Source: an uncultured Chthonomonadales bacterium (GTDB taxonomy: Bacteria; Armatimonadota; Chthonomonadetes; Chthonomonadales; CAJBBX01). Taken from it: a stretch of 64,000 nt of DNA. This document shows positions 54,358-63,179 of the stretch, in pieces. The stretch covers positions 1 to 64,000 of the forward strand of contig CALLMM010000050.1 in assembly GCA_938005745.1 (NCBI GenBank), written 5' to 3'. The translations under genes and the position numbers were made by a program. Each line of letters opens with the position of its first letter. Position 1 is the first letter of the stretch. Below the pieces are notes generated by a model. That model searched no databases and was not told the DNA's origin. It saw only the letters and a list, made by a program, of their open reading frames with translations.

Positions 54358-55830
54358 CTATGGATCGTCTGGGTATACTTTTCTGTAGAGACTCTGCTGC
54401 TGATCCAGCAGGGAGAGATACGCCTGATGCCGCTGCGGGTCGGGATACAGCAGCGTTCCCTCCGGAAGGGGCGCATCCGACAGACGTTTCAACAGACCCG
54501 CGGCTCTCAGAGCCGTCAGCGCCGCGCCGCGACTGGAGGCTTCGCTCTCATGCAGAATGCGAACCGGCTGTCCGAGCGCATCCGTAAGCATCTGAGCCCA
54601 GACGGGGGACGTCAGTGCGCCTCCGGAGGCGAAGATCTCCTGCGCCCGGGGAAACTGCCGGCGAAGCAGATGCGCCGCCAGGGTGAACCGCAGCGCGACG
54701 CCCTCCATCCCGGCTTGCAGGATATCGAGCGGTGCTGCGCTCCAGCGCATGCCGTATAGGGTCGCCGCCGCATCAGGATGCCATCCAAAGCTGCGTTCAC
54801 CGCTCAGAAACGGCAGAAAGATCATTCCGTGCTGACCGGGCTGACGATCCTGCAGTGACCTCTGAACCGTGTCCATATCCGGCAAGGAGAGGGTCTGAGC
54901 CATCCAGGAGTAGACCGAACCTCCGTCGCTGAAGGCGGCTCCCATCACATACCGCTCTCTGTCGAGCCGATAGCACCAGAGTTCCGGCGGTATCTCCACA
55001 CGATCCGCCTCCCACATCACTCGGATCGCGCCGGACGTGCCCAGATTGATCGCGATCCGCTCCTCCGAAACACATCCGCTTCCGAGATTGCTGGAGGCTC
55101 CATCGCCGATGGCGCGAACCCACGGGATATCCGAGAGAGGAGACCAGCGTGACGCCCATTCGGGGAGAAGACCGACGGCGGGAGGGTCGGAGGGATCGAG
55201 AAGTGAGAGCGAGCCGGCGGTGAGGTGAAGGGTCTCCAGCAGTTCGGCGTCCCAGTCGCAGCGATTCTGATCAAACAGCCCGGTGGCGGAAGCCATGCTG
55301 ATCGAGCAGACCGCCGTCCCGAACAGACGACGGAACAGATACTCGCCGGGAGAGACCCATGTTCTTACCTGACGGGTGAGTTCCGGGTAGTTGGACTGAA
55401 GCCAGAAGAGTCGCGCCGGAAAGTAGCTGGAGTGGAGGACGCATCCCGTTCGCGCATGTACTGCGTCCGCATCGAGCATCGTGGAGAGCTTACGGGCGGC
55501 GTCTCCCGGTCGCGTGTCCGCCCAGGTATAGAGGGGCGTCACGGGGCGACCGTATGCATCCAGACCAAGCATGCTGTGCCAGAAGGTGCATACGCCGACG
55601 CAGGCAATGCGTTCTGACAGTCCGCCCGCTCTCTGCAGCAGTTCATCCAGGCAGCGGGCGGTCTGATCCAGCAGGGGATCGGGATCGAACTCCGCCATTC
55701 CATGCGGGTCGGTGCGAACCTGATAGTCCCGCTGCGCGCGCATTCCCGGAATCGCGACGCCCTCGGACGTGAAGAGAATGGCGCGGACGGAGGAAGTTCC
55801 TATATCCAGCGCCAGCGCCAGGTTTCTCAT
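54358..55830 (-). CDS. FGGY-family carbohydrate kinase (gluconokinase/xylulokinase type)
   Basis: The 490-aa kinase has the ASKHA fold: LALDIGTSSVRAILF (phosphate 1 loop), VGVCTFWHSMLGLDA, GDGASSNLGSGC, INLGTSGAIRV (phosphate 2), and FASGGALTSPVWAQML (adenosine motif). It phosphorylates a sugar or sugar acid; YTWADTRP resembles gluconokinases. ATG 55830 is 2 bp after the aminotransferase stop, so the pair is coupled. The stop is 37 bp before nth. Confidence 0.85.
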   Translation of the reverse strand: MRNLALALDIGTSSVRAILFTSEGVAIPGMRAQRDYQVRTDPHGMAEFDPDPLLDQTARCLDELLQRAGGLSERIACVGVCTFWHSMLGLDAYGRPVTPLYTWADTRPGDAARKLSTMLDADAVHARTGCVLHSSYFPARLFWLQSNYPELTRQVRTWVSPGEYLFRRLFGTAVCSISMASATGLFDQNRCDWDAELLETLHLTAGSLSLLDPSDPPAVGLLPEWASRWSPLSDIPWVRAIGDGASSNLGSGCVSEERIAINLGTSGAIRVMWEADRVEIPPELWCYRLDRERYVMGAAFSDGGSVYSWMAQTLSLPDMDTVQRSLQDRQPGQHGMIFLPFLSGERSFGWHPDAAATLYGMRWSAAPLDILQAGMEGVALRFTLAAHLLRRQFPRAQEIFASGGALTSPVWAQMLTDALGQPVRILHESEASSRGAALTALRAAGLLKRLSDAPLPEGTLLYPDPQRHQAYLSLLDQQQSLYRKVYPDDP

Positions 55831-55832
55831 CT

Positions 55833-57044
55833 CTATCCGGCAATAGCCGACTTCATCCGGCGAAGCCCCTCCACAATATTCTCATCGGAGGTTGCAAAGG
55901 AGAGACGGATATACTCCTGCGTCTCCAGGCGACGCCCGAAGCAGGTGCGGGGAAGCACCGCCACATTCGCCTGCTCCAGCAGGTAGTCGCACATGGCGTT
56001 CGCGTCCGCAAGACCCAGACGGCGGCAGGCTTCCGTAACATTCGGCAGGACATAGAACGCGCCGCGCGGCTTCACGCATCGGACGCCGGGGATGTCGTTA
56101 AGAAGATCTGTGATCAATGCGGCGCGGCGGCGGAAGGCGGCGGTCATCGCCTCCGCCTCCGTCTGGTCGCCCTGCAGCGCGGCAGCTGCAGCGATCTGGG
56201 TGAAGGTCGCCGTGCAGGAGTGGAGATTCGTCTCGATCCGCGCCAGCTGCTGCGCCAGATCGGCGCGGCAGATCCCGAAGCCGATTCGCCAACCGGTCAT
56301 GGAGTAGGTTTTGGAGAAGCCGTCCACGACCACCGTGCGCTGTTCCATGCCCGCAATGGAGTAGATGGAGGCGAAGGGGTCGTCAAAGACGATCCTGGAG
56401 TAGATCTCGTCGGTTAGGACCCAAAGGTTGTGCCGGATCGCGATCTCCGCAATCTTCCGCATGTCCTCCGCCAGCAGCATTCCGCCGGTCGGATTCTGCG
56501 GGCTGTTGAGCACGATGGCGCGCGTCTTCGGAGTAACCAGCGACTCCAGTTCCGCGATGTCGTATCGCCATGCATTCTCTTCGCGCAGCCTTGCCGGAAT
56601 GGTAACCGCGCCGATCCAGTCCGAGATGGATTCATAGATGGGGTAGCCTGGAGAGGGGTAGATCACCTCCTCGCCCGGGTTCACCAGCGCCATCAGAGCG
56701 GCGAAGATCACGGGCTTGGCTCCGGGGGAGACGACGACATTCTCCGGTCCGATCGAGACCCCCCGGGTTCTGGAGAAGTACTCCGCGATCGCTCTGCGCA
56801 GTTCGGGTAGCCCGGCGGAGGGACCGTAGTGCGTATAGTTCTGATCCAGCGCAGTTTTGCACGCCTGTTTGATATGCTTCGGCGTATCGAAGTCCGGCTC
56901 TCCCAGACCAAAAGAGAGAATATCTCTTCCTTCAGCGCGCAGTCTGTTCACGCGCGCCAGCACGTCAAAGGCGGTCTCCGTTCCGAGTTTTCGCATGCGA
57001 TCCGCCAGAACGAGCGGAGGGGTTACGGCTTCTATGGCGGTCAT
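55833..57044 (-). CDS. Class I PLP-dependent aminotransferase (aspartate type)
   Basis: The 403-aa enzyme carries GLGEPDFDTP, YGPSAGLPELR, ILNSPQNP-like LNSPQNPTGG, LTDEIYSRIVFDD, the PLP-Lys in SKTYSMTGWRIGFG, and a late RLSFATS. It resembles AspC/PatA-type aminotransferases of the I-alpha group, acting on aspartate, aromatic amino acids or methionine-salvage keto acids. It lies 35 bp downstream of glnD and 2 bp before the sugar kinase. Confidence 0.92.
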   Translation of the reverse strand: MTAIEAVTPPLVLADRMRKLGTETAFDVLARVNRLRAEGRDILSFGLGEPDFDTPKHIKQACKTALDQNYTHYGPSAGLPELRRAIAEYFSRTRGVSIGPENVVVSPGAKPVIFAALMALVNPGEEVIYPSPGYPIYESISDWIGAVTIPARLREENAWRYDIAELESLVTPKTRAIVLNSPQNPTGGMLLAEDMRKIAEIAIRHNLWVLTDEIYSRIVFDDPFASIYSIAGMEQRTVVVDGFSKTYSMTGWRIGFGICRADLAQQLARIETNLHSCTATFTQIAAAAALQGDQTEAEAMTAAFRRRAALITDLLNDIPGVRCVKPRGAFYVLPNVTEACRRLGLADANAMCDYLLEQANVAVLPRTCFGRRLETQEYIRLSFATSDENIVEGLRRMKSAIAG

Positions 57045-57079
57045 CTCTCAATCCCTTCCCGTGAAGGAGCGTAAGACCT

Positions 57080-59773
57080 TTACAGGGTCTGCTCCCGGCT
57101 TTTTGCTGGCATCAGGCTGTAGAGGATTGCGCGCGCCTGCGAGGCGTCCTGATCCGGCGGACAAGTTACATAGAAGCAGGACATGAACCTCCCTTTGAAC
57201 AGCGAGAGCCGCGCGCTGTGAATGTCCCATTGAACGGAGGAGATCGCTCCGCAGGCGCGGTAGAGCGTCGCGCGCGCATCGGTGGAGGAGACCTCGACCA
57301 TCACATAGGTGTGGGAGACGTCGTCGCGAATTGACAGCGACTCGACCGGTCCCCCGATCTCTGCCGGCTTGCGCTTCTTGGTCAGAAGCTCCGTGACGGT
57401 GATCTTTCCGGTCAGCACCGCTGTCATGTTACTGGCGACCTCGCGCCGCTTGCCCGGCGTTAGCTGACGACCGCGAAAGTCCACGTAGAGCGTATCGATC
57501 GCGATATGTTCGTCTCCGACAACTCGCGTATAGACCTGCGCGCTGTGCACATCGAGATCGGAGGCGTAGAGCACGCCGGCGATCTTCGCCAGCAGTCCCG
57601 GCTGCGGGTCGTCCTGCGCGCAGATGGTAACAGCGGTAAACGTCGAGTCGCGCTCGTCATGAAACTCTATCACCGGTTCGCCGCTGCGAACGCGCCGCAC
57701 AAAGCCGATATGCAGCGTCATCTCATTGAGGCTGGTGTTCAGAATATAGGGCGCGGGCATACTCTCCACATGCTCCGCGATCTCCTCCGGCGGAAGGTTC
57801 TCCATCGAAAGCTCTTTCAGCAGCTTTCGGCGGGTGCGCGACAGGCTGCGATCGTCCACCTCTTCGATATCTTCGCCGACAAGCACCCGCTCCGCCTGAC
57901 GGTGCAGGTCGCGCAGAAACTTCCCCTTGACGGCGGTCCAGACGCCTGCTCCAACCGCGCTGGTGTCGGCATAGGTGAGGATGTAGAGCATATGCAGGCG
58001 ATCCAGATCGTCCACCACTGCAGTGAAGTCCCGGATGGTCTCCTCCAGATGAAGATCGCGCAGGCGGGAGGTCTCCGCCATCAGAAGGTGATGTCGGATG
58101 AGAAACTGCACGTTTGCGGTCGCCTGAGGGGACCAGCGCAGTCGTCGGCAGATCGCGCCGGCAATCTCCTCTCCCAGTTCCGAGTGCGACCGCACATCGT
58201 CTATCTTGCCGACATCGTGCAGCAGAGCCGCCAGGTACAACTGTTCAGGATGAGGCAGTTCCGACATCAGCAGGCGAAAATCGCGGTTCTCTTCGCCGCC
58301 GTCCGCGGTTCGCAGCGCATCCAGGTTGCGAATCACATAGAGGGTATGCTGTCCGACGGTATAGTCGTGGGATGGATCGTAGGGGATCAGGTTCATGACT
58401 GCGCCAAACTCCGGGATCAGCCAGCCCAGAATCCCCAGATCCGCCATGATCTGCAGGATCGGATAGGCTCCGCGCGGAGAGGCGAGAATGCGGGTGAATA
58501 TCTCCGCGGCTTCCTGCTGGTCGCGAATGGTTGGATTGGCGGCAATCAGCTCCACAATGGCGCGTTCAAGGTCTTTACTGAACACCAGCCCGTACTTTTG
58601 CGCCAGTTCGCACGCCCACAGCATCCATACCGGGTCTTCACAGGCAAGCGCCGGGTTCGCCGGACGGATCTCGTTGCGCTTGCAGTCCAGTCCGATCCCC
58701 AGCACCAGTTTGCTCTCTTCGATGCGCCGGGTAATGGTCTCCGAGAGACGCTGAATGACGGAGGTGTGTTCGTAGAAGTCCCGCATGAACCGTTCTACCG
58801 GGGGGCGGGAAGCGGTCTTTGCCGCCTGTGTGGAGGCGTCCTGCTCCGTTCCAGCGGTCAGATGGTATCCTAGCGCCTCCGCAACCTGCTCCTGTCGGGT
58901 AACGACAAGCTGGTCGCGCTCCGCTCCGGCAATGACATGCAGGGCGTTGCGGACGCGGAAGAGGAACTCCTTCGCCTCCTGAAGTTGCTTGGCTTCGTTC
59001 GGATTGATCTCGGAGTATCGAATCAACGCCTCCCAGACGCGATCGCCGCGAACCCGTGAGGAGGCGAGCGACCGGCGCGCCTGCGTCAGCCAGACCGCGG
59101 TCTGCAGATCGCGCAGTCCTCCGGCTCCCTCCTTGAGATTGGGTTCGACAACCCGCGAGATCACGCCGACTCTGGACTTCTGGTTCCGTCGCTCTTCCTG
59201 CTTGGTGAAGATAAAGTCGGCGGGATTGAAGTAGGTCCAGAACTCGTGTTCAAACTGAATATAGAGACGGCTGCTGCCTGTGATGAGCCGCGCATCCAGA
59301 AGCCCGGAGGCGGTCTGATGGTCCAGTTTGGCGCAGTCCTCCATCAGGCGGTAGGCGTACCCGACGTTCATGTTGTTGGCGTCAATGAAGACGCGCATCA
59401 CCGACTTGAACATCTCTTTGATGATGTTGTCCAGAACCGAATCGCCGTCCCGCTGCGGAATGAAAGTGATGTCAATATCGGAGTAGGGGCACAGCTCCCT
59501 GCGACCATATCCGCCGGTGGCGACGATACAGACCGCCACCTGATCCGGCTCAAAACTGCGCAGGTAGCGGGAACAGGCGAGATGGAACATCCTGCGAACC
59601 ACGGCGTCCACCAGATCGCTGTATGCCGCAGCGTATGCCAGTCCGCCAGCTCCGCGCAGCACGCTCTGGTTCAGACTCTGCCGACGCTCCTGCAGATAGA
59701 CCGCCAGGGATTCGAGATCGGAGATACTCTCTATTTGCGGGTCATATAGATAGGTGGGAGATAGCGTATTCAT
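57080..59773 (-). CDS. glnD: [Protein-PII] uridylyltransferase
   Basis: The 897-aa bifunctional nitrogen sensor uridylylates and de-uridylylates PII. It has the nucleotidyltransferase motif TGGYGRRELCPYSDIDI (about 86-102), EGAGGLRDLQT, the HD domain AALLHDVGKID and two C-terminal ACT domains (EFHDERDSTFTAVTIC, DVSHTYVMVEV). Length is normal. The start ATG 59773 follows AGGAG. No glnB or glnA lie nearby. A hairpin sits directly upstream of the ribosome site. Confidence 0.95.
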   Translation of the reverse strand: MNTLSPTYLYDPQIESISDLESLAVYLQERRQSLNQSVLRGAGGLAYAAAYSDLVDAVVRRMFHLACSRYLRSFEPDQVAVCIVATGGYGRRELCPYSDIDITFIPQRDGDSVLDNIIKEMFKSVMRVFIDANNMNVGYAYRLMEDCAKLDHQTASGLLDARLITGSSRLYIQFEHEFWTYFNPADFIFTKQEERRNQKSRVGVISRVVEPNLKEGAGGLRDLQTAVWLTQARRSLASSRVRGDRVWEALIRYSEINPNEAKQLQEAKEFLFRVRNALHVIAGAERDQLVVTRQEQVAEALGYHLTAGTEQDASTQAAKTASRPPVERFMRDFYEHTSVIQRLSETITRRIEESKLVLGIGLDCKRNEIRPANPALACEDPVWMLWACELAQKYGLVFSKDLERAIVELIAANPTIRDQQEAAEIFTRILASPRGAYPILQIMADLGILGWLIPEFGAVMNLIPYDPSHDYTVGQHTLYVIRNLDALRTADGGEENRDFRLLMSELPHPEQLYLAALLHDVGKIDDVRSHSELGEEIAGAICRRLRWSPQATANVQFLIRHHLLMAETSRLRDLHLEETIRDFTAVVDDLDRLHMLYILTYADTSAVGAGVWTAVKGKFLRDLHRQAERVLVGEDIEEVDDRSLSRTRRKLLKELSMENLPPEEIAEHVESMPAPYILNTSLNEMTLHIGFVRRVRSGEPVIEFHDERDSTFTAVTICAQDDPQPGLLAKIAGVLYASDLDVHSAQVYTRVVGDEHIAIDTLYVDFRGRQLTPGKRREVASNMTAVLTGKITVTELLTKKRKPAEIGGPVESLSIRDDVSHTYVMVEVSSTDARATLYRACGAISSVQWDIHSARLSLFKGRFMSCFYVTCPPDQDASQARAILYSLMPAKSREQTL

Positions 59774-59784
59774 TACTCCTATTG

Positions 59785-59816
59785 TATCGCGTTTTTGCGC
59801 TTCGGCGCAAGCGATA
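59785..59816 (-). promoter_or_regulatory. Hairpin in the glnD leader
   Basis: On the minus strand TATCGC-TTGCGC-CGAA-GCGCAA-AAAC-GCGATA forms a 12-bp stem with a 4-base bulge. It ends 4 bp before the AGGAG of glnD, so it could affect translation. Candidate regulatory element. Confidence 0.45.
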
Positions 59817-59848
59817 GGCGGAGTAAACGGGCAGGGGCGCTGTGGGGT

Positions 59849-59904
59849 AAAAAAAGTTCAGGGAGAAGACATCATGCCCCCGCTGAGATGCCTCCCCCCT
59901 GAAC
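59849..59904 (-). terminator. Strong intrinsic terminator downstream of alr
   Basis: The minus strand folds GTTCAGGG..CCCTGAAC with an extended, bulged inner stem (GGAG/CTTC, CATC/GATG) and is followed by seven T. It may end alr or a short RNA from the 59.9-60.0 kb gap. Confidence 0.8.
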
Positions 59905-59937
59905 CCGGTCTCATCTGTTGCCAGATGAAAGGATGAA

Positions 59938-59957
59938 ATATCATTTCATAATGATAT
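59938..59957. promoter_or_regulatory. Perfect palindrome between alr and glnD
   Basis: ATATCATT-TCAT-AATGATAT, an 8-bp inverted repeat with a 4-base centre, in the 263-bp gap. It could be an operator or small hairpin. The gap also holds the two terminators and the glnD hairpin, and no gene. Confidence 0.4.
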
Positions 59958-60009
59958 GTCCAGGCACTTAACAATACGCTCCCCGGTGCGTGAATGCTTC
60001 CATCCTGTG

Positions 60010-60031
60010 AAAAAAAGCGTAAATTTTATGC
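60010..60031 (-). terminator. First weak terminator of alr
   Basis: On the minus strand GCATAAAATTTACGC forms a small imperfect stem, followed by seven T; the stop of alr is at 60037. Confidence 0.4.
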
Positions 60032-60036
60032 AGATA

Positions 60037-61164
60037 TCATACGCGCGCAGACGGGGTGAGGTAGACGCGGGGCACGCGCGCGGTCAGGCGGGTGGTGATC
60101 TCGTGTTCGGTGGTCTGAACGATGCGGGCGATCTCTTCGACGGTGATCCGCTCCTCGCCCTGCGCCCCGATAAGCACGACCTCCATGCCGACCGAGGCGT
60201 CCGGAACATCCGTCACGTCCAGATTCAACACATCCATGCAGACATGTCCGACCACCGGAACGCGCCTGCCTGCTACCAGCGCACAGCCTGCGTTTCCCAT
60301 CTCTCGCGGGTAACCGTCGCCGTATCCGACTGGAACGGTGGCGATCCGCCGCGGTTCTGAGAGCGTATGCGTTCTCCCATAGCTGATGCTGTGACCGGCG
60401 GGAAGGGGGCGCACCTGCGCAATGACGGACTTCAGGGTCAGCGCCGGGCGTAGATCGGGGATGCGAAACTCTGCGGGGATGTCCGGATGTATCCCGTAGA
60501 TGAGCAGCCCCGGGCGAACCATATTCATCCGGCTTTCGGGATACCGCAGCAGCGCCGCGCTGTTGGCGCAGTGCTGGTGCATCAGCAGAATATCGGCGGC
60601 TTCCACCTGCTTTTTGATCATCAGGAAGGAGGCAATCTGCGCGTGCGTAAAATCGGGGTCATCCTCTGCAGAGGGAAAGTGGGTGCAGAGTCCGGTGATG
60701 ACAACGGAAGTCATCCGGGAGATGATCTCGCAGTGTTTGACCGCCAGGTCGGTCAGGAAGCCGCTCCGTCCCATCCCGGTATCCAGTTCCACATGGATTT
60801 TGATGCCGGTGCGAAGCCTCTGTGCGGTTCTGCTGAGCGCGCGCGCCGCCTCCAGATCGCCCACTACCGGCGTCAGACGGTGCACGATGATCTCTTCTGC
60901 AAGATCGTAGGAGAAGGGAGAGAGGAGGCATATCGAGGCGTACGGGAGCAGTTTACGCAGCGACACGCCCTCCTCTACCGTAGCAACCGCCAGCCACTCC
61001 GCGCCTGCCGCGTGCACGGTGCGTGCGACCTCTGCGGCTCCGTGACCATAGGCATTGGCTTTCACCACCGGCATCACACTCACCCGCAGTCCCATCAGAC
61101 TGCATATCAACTGCATGTTGTGGCGGATGGCGGAAAGATCAATCTCTGCCTGAACTCTGTGCAT
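60037..61164 (-). CDS. alr: Alanine racemase
   Basis: The 375-aa PLP enzyme makes D-alanine for peptidoglycan. It has the PLP-Lys region MPVVKANAYGHGA (Lys35), ELDTGMGRSGF, THFPSAEDDP, NMVRPGLLIYG and the catalytic Tyr in SISYGRTHTLSEP. The ATG at 61164 gives the family's usual start (MHRVQAEIDLSAIRHN); TTG 61182 is an in-frame alternative with GAAAG nearby. The preceding intergenic gap contains a candidate small RNA on the opposite strand. Confidence 0.93.
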   Translation of the reverse strand: MHRVQAEIDLSAIRHNMQLICSLMGLRVSVMPVVKANAYGHGAAEVARTVHAAGAEWLAVATVEEGVSLRKLLPYASICLLSPFSYDLAEEIIVHRLTPVVGDLEAARALSRTAQRLRTGIKIHVELDTGMGRSGFLTDLAVKHCEIISRMTSVVITGLCTHFPSAEDDPDFTHAQIASFLMIKKQVEAADILLMHQHCANSAALLRYPESRMNMVRPGLLIYGIHPDIPAEFRIPDLRPALTLKSVIAQVRPLPAGHSISYGRTHTLSEPRRIATVPVGYGDGYPREMGNAGCALVAGRRVPVVGHVCMDVLNLDVTDVPDASVGMEVVLIGAQGEERITVEEIARIVQTTEHEITTRLTARVPRVYLTPSARV

Positions 61165-61206
61165 ACAGGGGATTTCTGTCAACTTTCAAAAAAGTGGTGT
61201 AACATC

Positions 61207-61235
61207 TTGACAAACAGTGTGTCAGATAATAGTAG
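61207..61235 (+). promoter_or_regulatory. Promoter candidate of the 61.24 kb small RNA
   Basis: A perfect TTGACA lies at 61207-61212 with TAGTAG 17 bp away (61230-61235). The -10 match is weak, but a strong terminator lies ~100 bp downstream on the same strand. Confidence 0.45.
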
Positions 61236-61241
61236 CAGCTC

Positions 61242-61340
61242 GTTTGGGAAATATCCCTTTGCCTCCTGACTCTGGATCGTAATGAGCACGATGCACAGAG
61301 GCGGAGTGTTGGCGGAGAACCTGTGGTTCTCCGTTTTTTT
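61242..61340 (+). ncRNA. Candidate intergenic small RNA (~99 nt)
   Basis: Between alr and the glycosidase gene, both on the minus strand, the plus strand carries TTGACA, a ~100-nt non-coding stretch, and a terminator with seven T. Inside are GGG-AAATAT-CCC, a long stem GCCTC (61261) / GAGGC (61298) enclosing ATCGT / ACGAT, and the terminator hairpin. No open frame of note crosses it. Boundaries are inferred. No Rfam family is recognised. Confidence 0.45.
61313..61340 (+). terminator. Strong plus-strand terminator overlapping the glycosidase stop
   Basis: A perfect 9-bp stem CGGAGAACC / GGTTCTCCG with loop TGT followed by seven T (61334-61340). Orientation is plus while both flanking genes are minus. 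Confidence 0.85.
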
Positions 61341-62139
61341 ATCTCTTTACCGAACGCATGTAGACGGGCAGCAGGCGATCCTTCACCGTTTCATAACGGT
61401 TTCGATCCTGATAGATTACCAGTATATTGGTCAATTGTCGCTGGGGATTTACTAGAATTTTACCCTTATAATAGACCCCGATAGAGCTGCCGCCATCCAG
61501 ATTGATTGCGTTTTCAATTCCGAGAGCCTTCATCGCTCCCGCCAAGCGCGACAGATAGATCGGCTTGCGCGTGAGAACGATCATCAGCCGGTTGTCTCGC
61601 GTGGTTCCAATGGCGATGCGAGGATTGGGGTTGAGCATATGCCGATCCCGGAACCCCTCTCTGGCAGGCTCGACATAGGCGACGTTGTTCTGAACCAGAC
61701 GCGGACCCGCGCTCAGAACATAGTCGAAACGGCTCCAGTCCTGCCGGCGATAGGGCTTCGGGCGAATAAACTTCACATGATTATCTTCGGAGACGCATAG
61801 TGCGGTTCCCAGACCGCCAAAGTGAGTGAGTCTTCCCCCGATAACGATGTCCCCGATGGGGCGAAAGGTTCGGTTGCAGTGAAACGTTCCGGTGATCGCC
61901 ACCGTCGGGCTGGCGCGCCGGACCATCTGCTGGAACGGCTCCGTATGCCCGGCGCCAAACTGATTGAGCATCCCGGTAACCTTTACCTGTGGGCTGTTCA
62001 TATCCACCGAGATCACTTTCAACGGGACGCCCTGAACTGTGGTACAGTAGTAGTGTATCGCCTCTGCCTGAGCCGTTTGCAGGATCAGTACAGTACCCGT
62101 TACCATCCAGAACAAGAGCAGCCAGAACCCTCTCCGCAT
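61339..62139 (-). CDS. Secreted phosphodiester glycosidase (NAGPA-like) family protein
   Basis: The 266-aa protein has a signal peptide (FWLLLFWMVTGTVLIL to about AEA) and the NAGPA/DUF2233 domain: VAITGTFHCNRTFRPIGDIVIGGRL, ALCVSEDN, LSAGPRLVQNN, NPRIAIGTT, and the family signature NLDGGSSIGVYYKG. Relatives remove N-acetylglucosamine from phosphodiesters, or act in spore/biofilm polymer metabolism. It lies divergent from the rhodanese gene. Substrate unknown. Confidence 0.87.
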   Translation of the reverse strand: MRRGFWLLLFWMVTGTVLILQTAQAEAIHYYCTTVQGVPLKVISVDMNSPQVKVTGMLNQFGAGHTEPFQQMVRRASPTVAITGTFHCNRTFRPIGDIVIGGRLTHFGGLGTALCVSEDNHVKFIRPKPYRRQDWSRFDYVLSAGPRLVQNNVAYVEPAREGFRDRHMLNPNPRIAIGTTRDNRLMIVLTRKPIYLSRLAGAMKALGIENAINLDGGSSIGVYYKGKILVNPQRQLTNILVIYQDRNRYETVKDRLLPVYMRSVKR

Positions 62140-62255
62140 CGTGCGCCCCCTCTATGGTGAAATTGATTTGATAGAACTGATCAAACAAGAAATCGAATTC
62201 ATTATGATTCAGATACGTCCAAAATGCACGTAACATTCAAAAAACCGATATTTTA

Positions 62256-62275
62256 TTCAGGGACTTATCCCTGAA
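62256..62275 (+). promoter_or_regulatory. Hairpin directly before the rhodanese ribosome site
   Basis: TTCAGGGA-CTTA-TCCCTGAA is a perfect 8-bp inverted repeat. Its 3' arm touches the AAAAGGAG of the following gene, so it may control translation or be an operator. Confidence 0.45.
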
Positions 62276-62291
62276 AAGGAGACTGAACGGC

Positions 62292-63179
62292 ATGGCGAAC
62301 CGAGAGACGCTGCGGGAGCAGCACCTTGTAGAGACAGAGTGGCTGGCGAACCGTCTGGACGATCCGTCCATTCAGATCGTGGACATGCGCGGTTATGTCC
62401 ATACGCAGACCGAGCCGGACGGGTATCAGACGGCGCAGTATGTCGGCGCGCCGGAGGAGTATCAGGCGGGACATATTCCCGGCGCGGTCTATCTGGACTG
62501 GACGCACGACATCGTGGATCTGGAGGACCCGGTTCCCGCGCAGATCGCTCCCCCGGAGCGTTTTGCCGAGCAGATGGGGCGCAGCGGCATCGGGAATGAG
62601 ACGCTCGTGGTGGTATACGATCATCATAAATCGTCGCAGTTTGCCACCAGACTGTGGTGGGCGCTACGTTACTACGGTCACCGTAACTGCCGCGTGCTCA
62701 ATGGAGGGTGGGCAAAGTGGGTCGCGGAGAACCGACCGGTCAGCACGACGCCGGCTGCGCCGCAACGGCGTGTCTTCACTCCGCGGGTGAATACCGCCTG
62801 GCGAATCACGGCGGAGGAGATGCTGAGGGAGATCGGAAACCGTCAGTCTCTACTTCTGGACGCCCGCGACGAGGGGCAGTATACCGGGCAGATACGGCGC
62901 GGTCCGCGCGGAGGACACATTCCGGGGGCGATCCACGCGCCGCGCGGCGATCTGTTCCTGGCGGACGGAACCTTCGCGGACGACCGGAAGCTTGCCGCCT
63001 TCGTTGAGAGGATCGGCATCACACCCGAAAAGCGGTGTATTGCCTACTGCAATGGCGGGGTCGCCGCGACCTCCCTGCTCTTCGCGCTCTCCCTGCTCGG
63101 CTATACCGATCTCTGCAACTATGACGGCTCCTGGAACGAGTGGAGCCGACGCCCGGAACTACCCGTGGAGACCGACTGA
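62292..63179 (+). CDS. Thiosulfate/3-mercaptopyruvate sulfurtransferase (two-domain rhodanese)
   Basis: The 295-aa protein has two rhodanese domains. The first (about 10-150) lacks a catalytic Cys (YDHHKSSQ in its place), as in normal tandem rhodaneses; the second has the active loop AYCNGGVAATS (Cys near 255) and HIPGAIHAP. It transfers sulfane sulphur to cyanide or thiols. AAAAGGAG precedes the ATG. It converges with the transglutaminase-like gene with no gap. Confidence 0.9.
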   Translation: MANRETLREQHLVETEWLANRLDDPSIQIVDMRGYVHTQTEPDGYQTAQYVGAPEEYQAGHIPGAVYLDWTHDIVDLEDPVPAQIAPPERFAEQMGRSGIGNETLVVVYDHHKSSQFATRLWWALRYYGHRNCRVLNGGWAKWVAENRPVSTTPAAPQRRVFTPRVNTAWRITAEEMLREIGNRQSLLLDARDEGQYTGQIRRGPRGGHIPGAIHAPRGDLFLADGTFADDRKLAAFVERIGITPEKRCIAYCNGGVAATSLLFALSLLGYTDLCNYDGSWNEWSRRPELPVETD

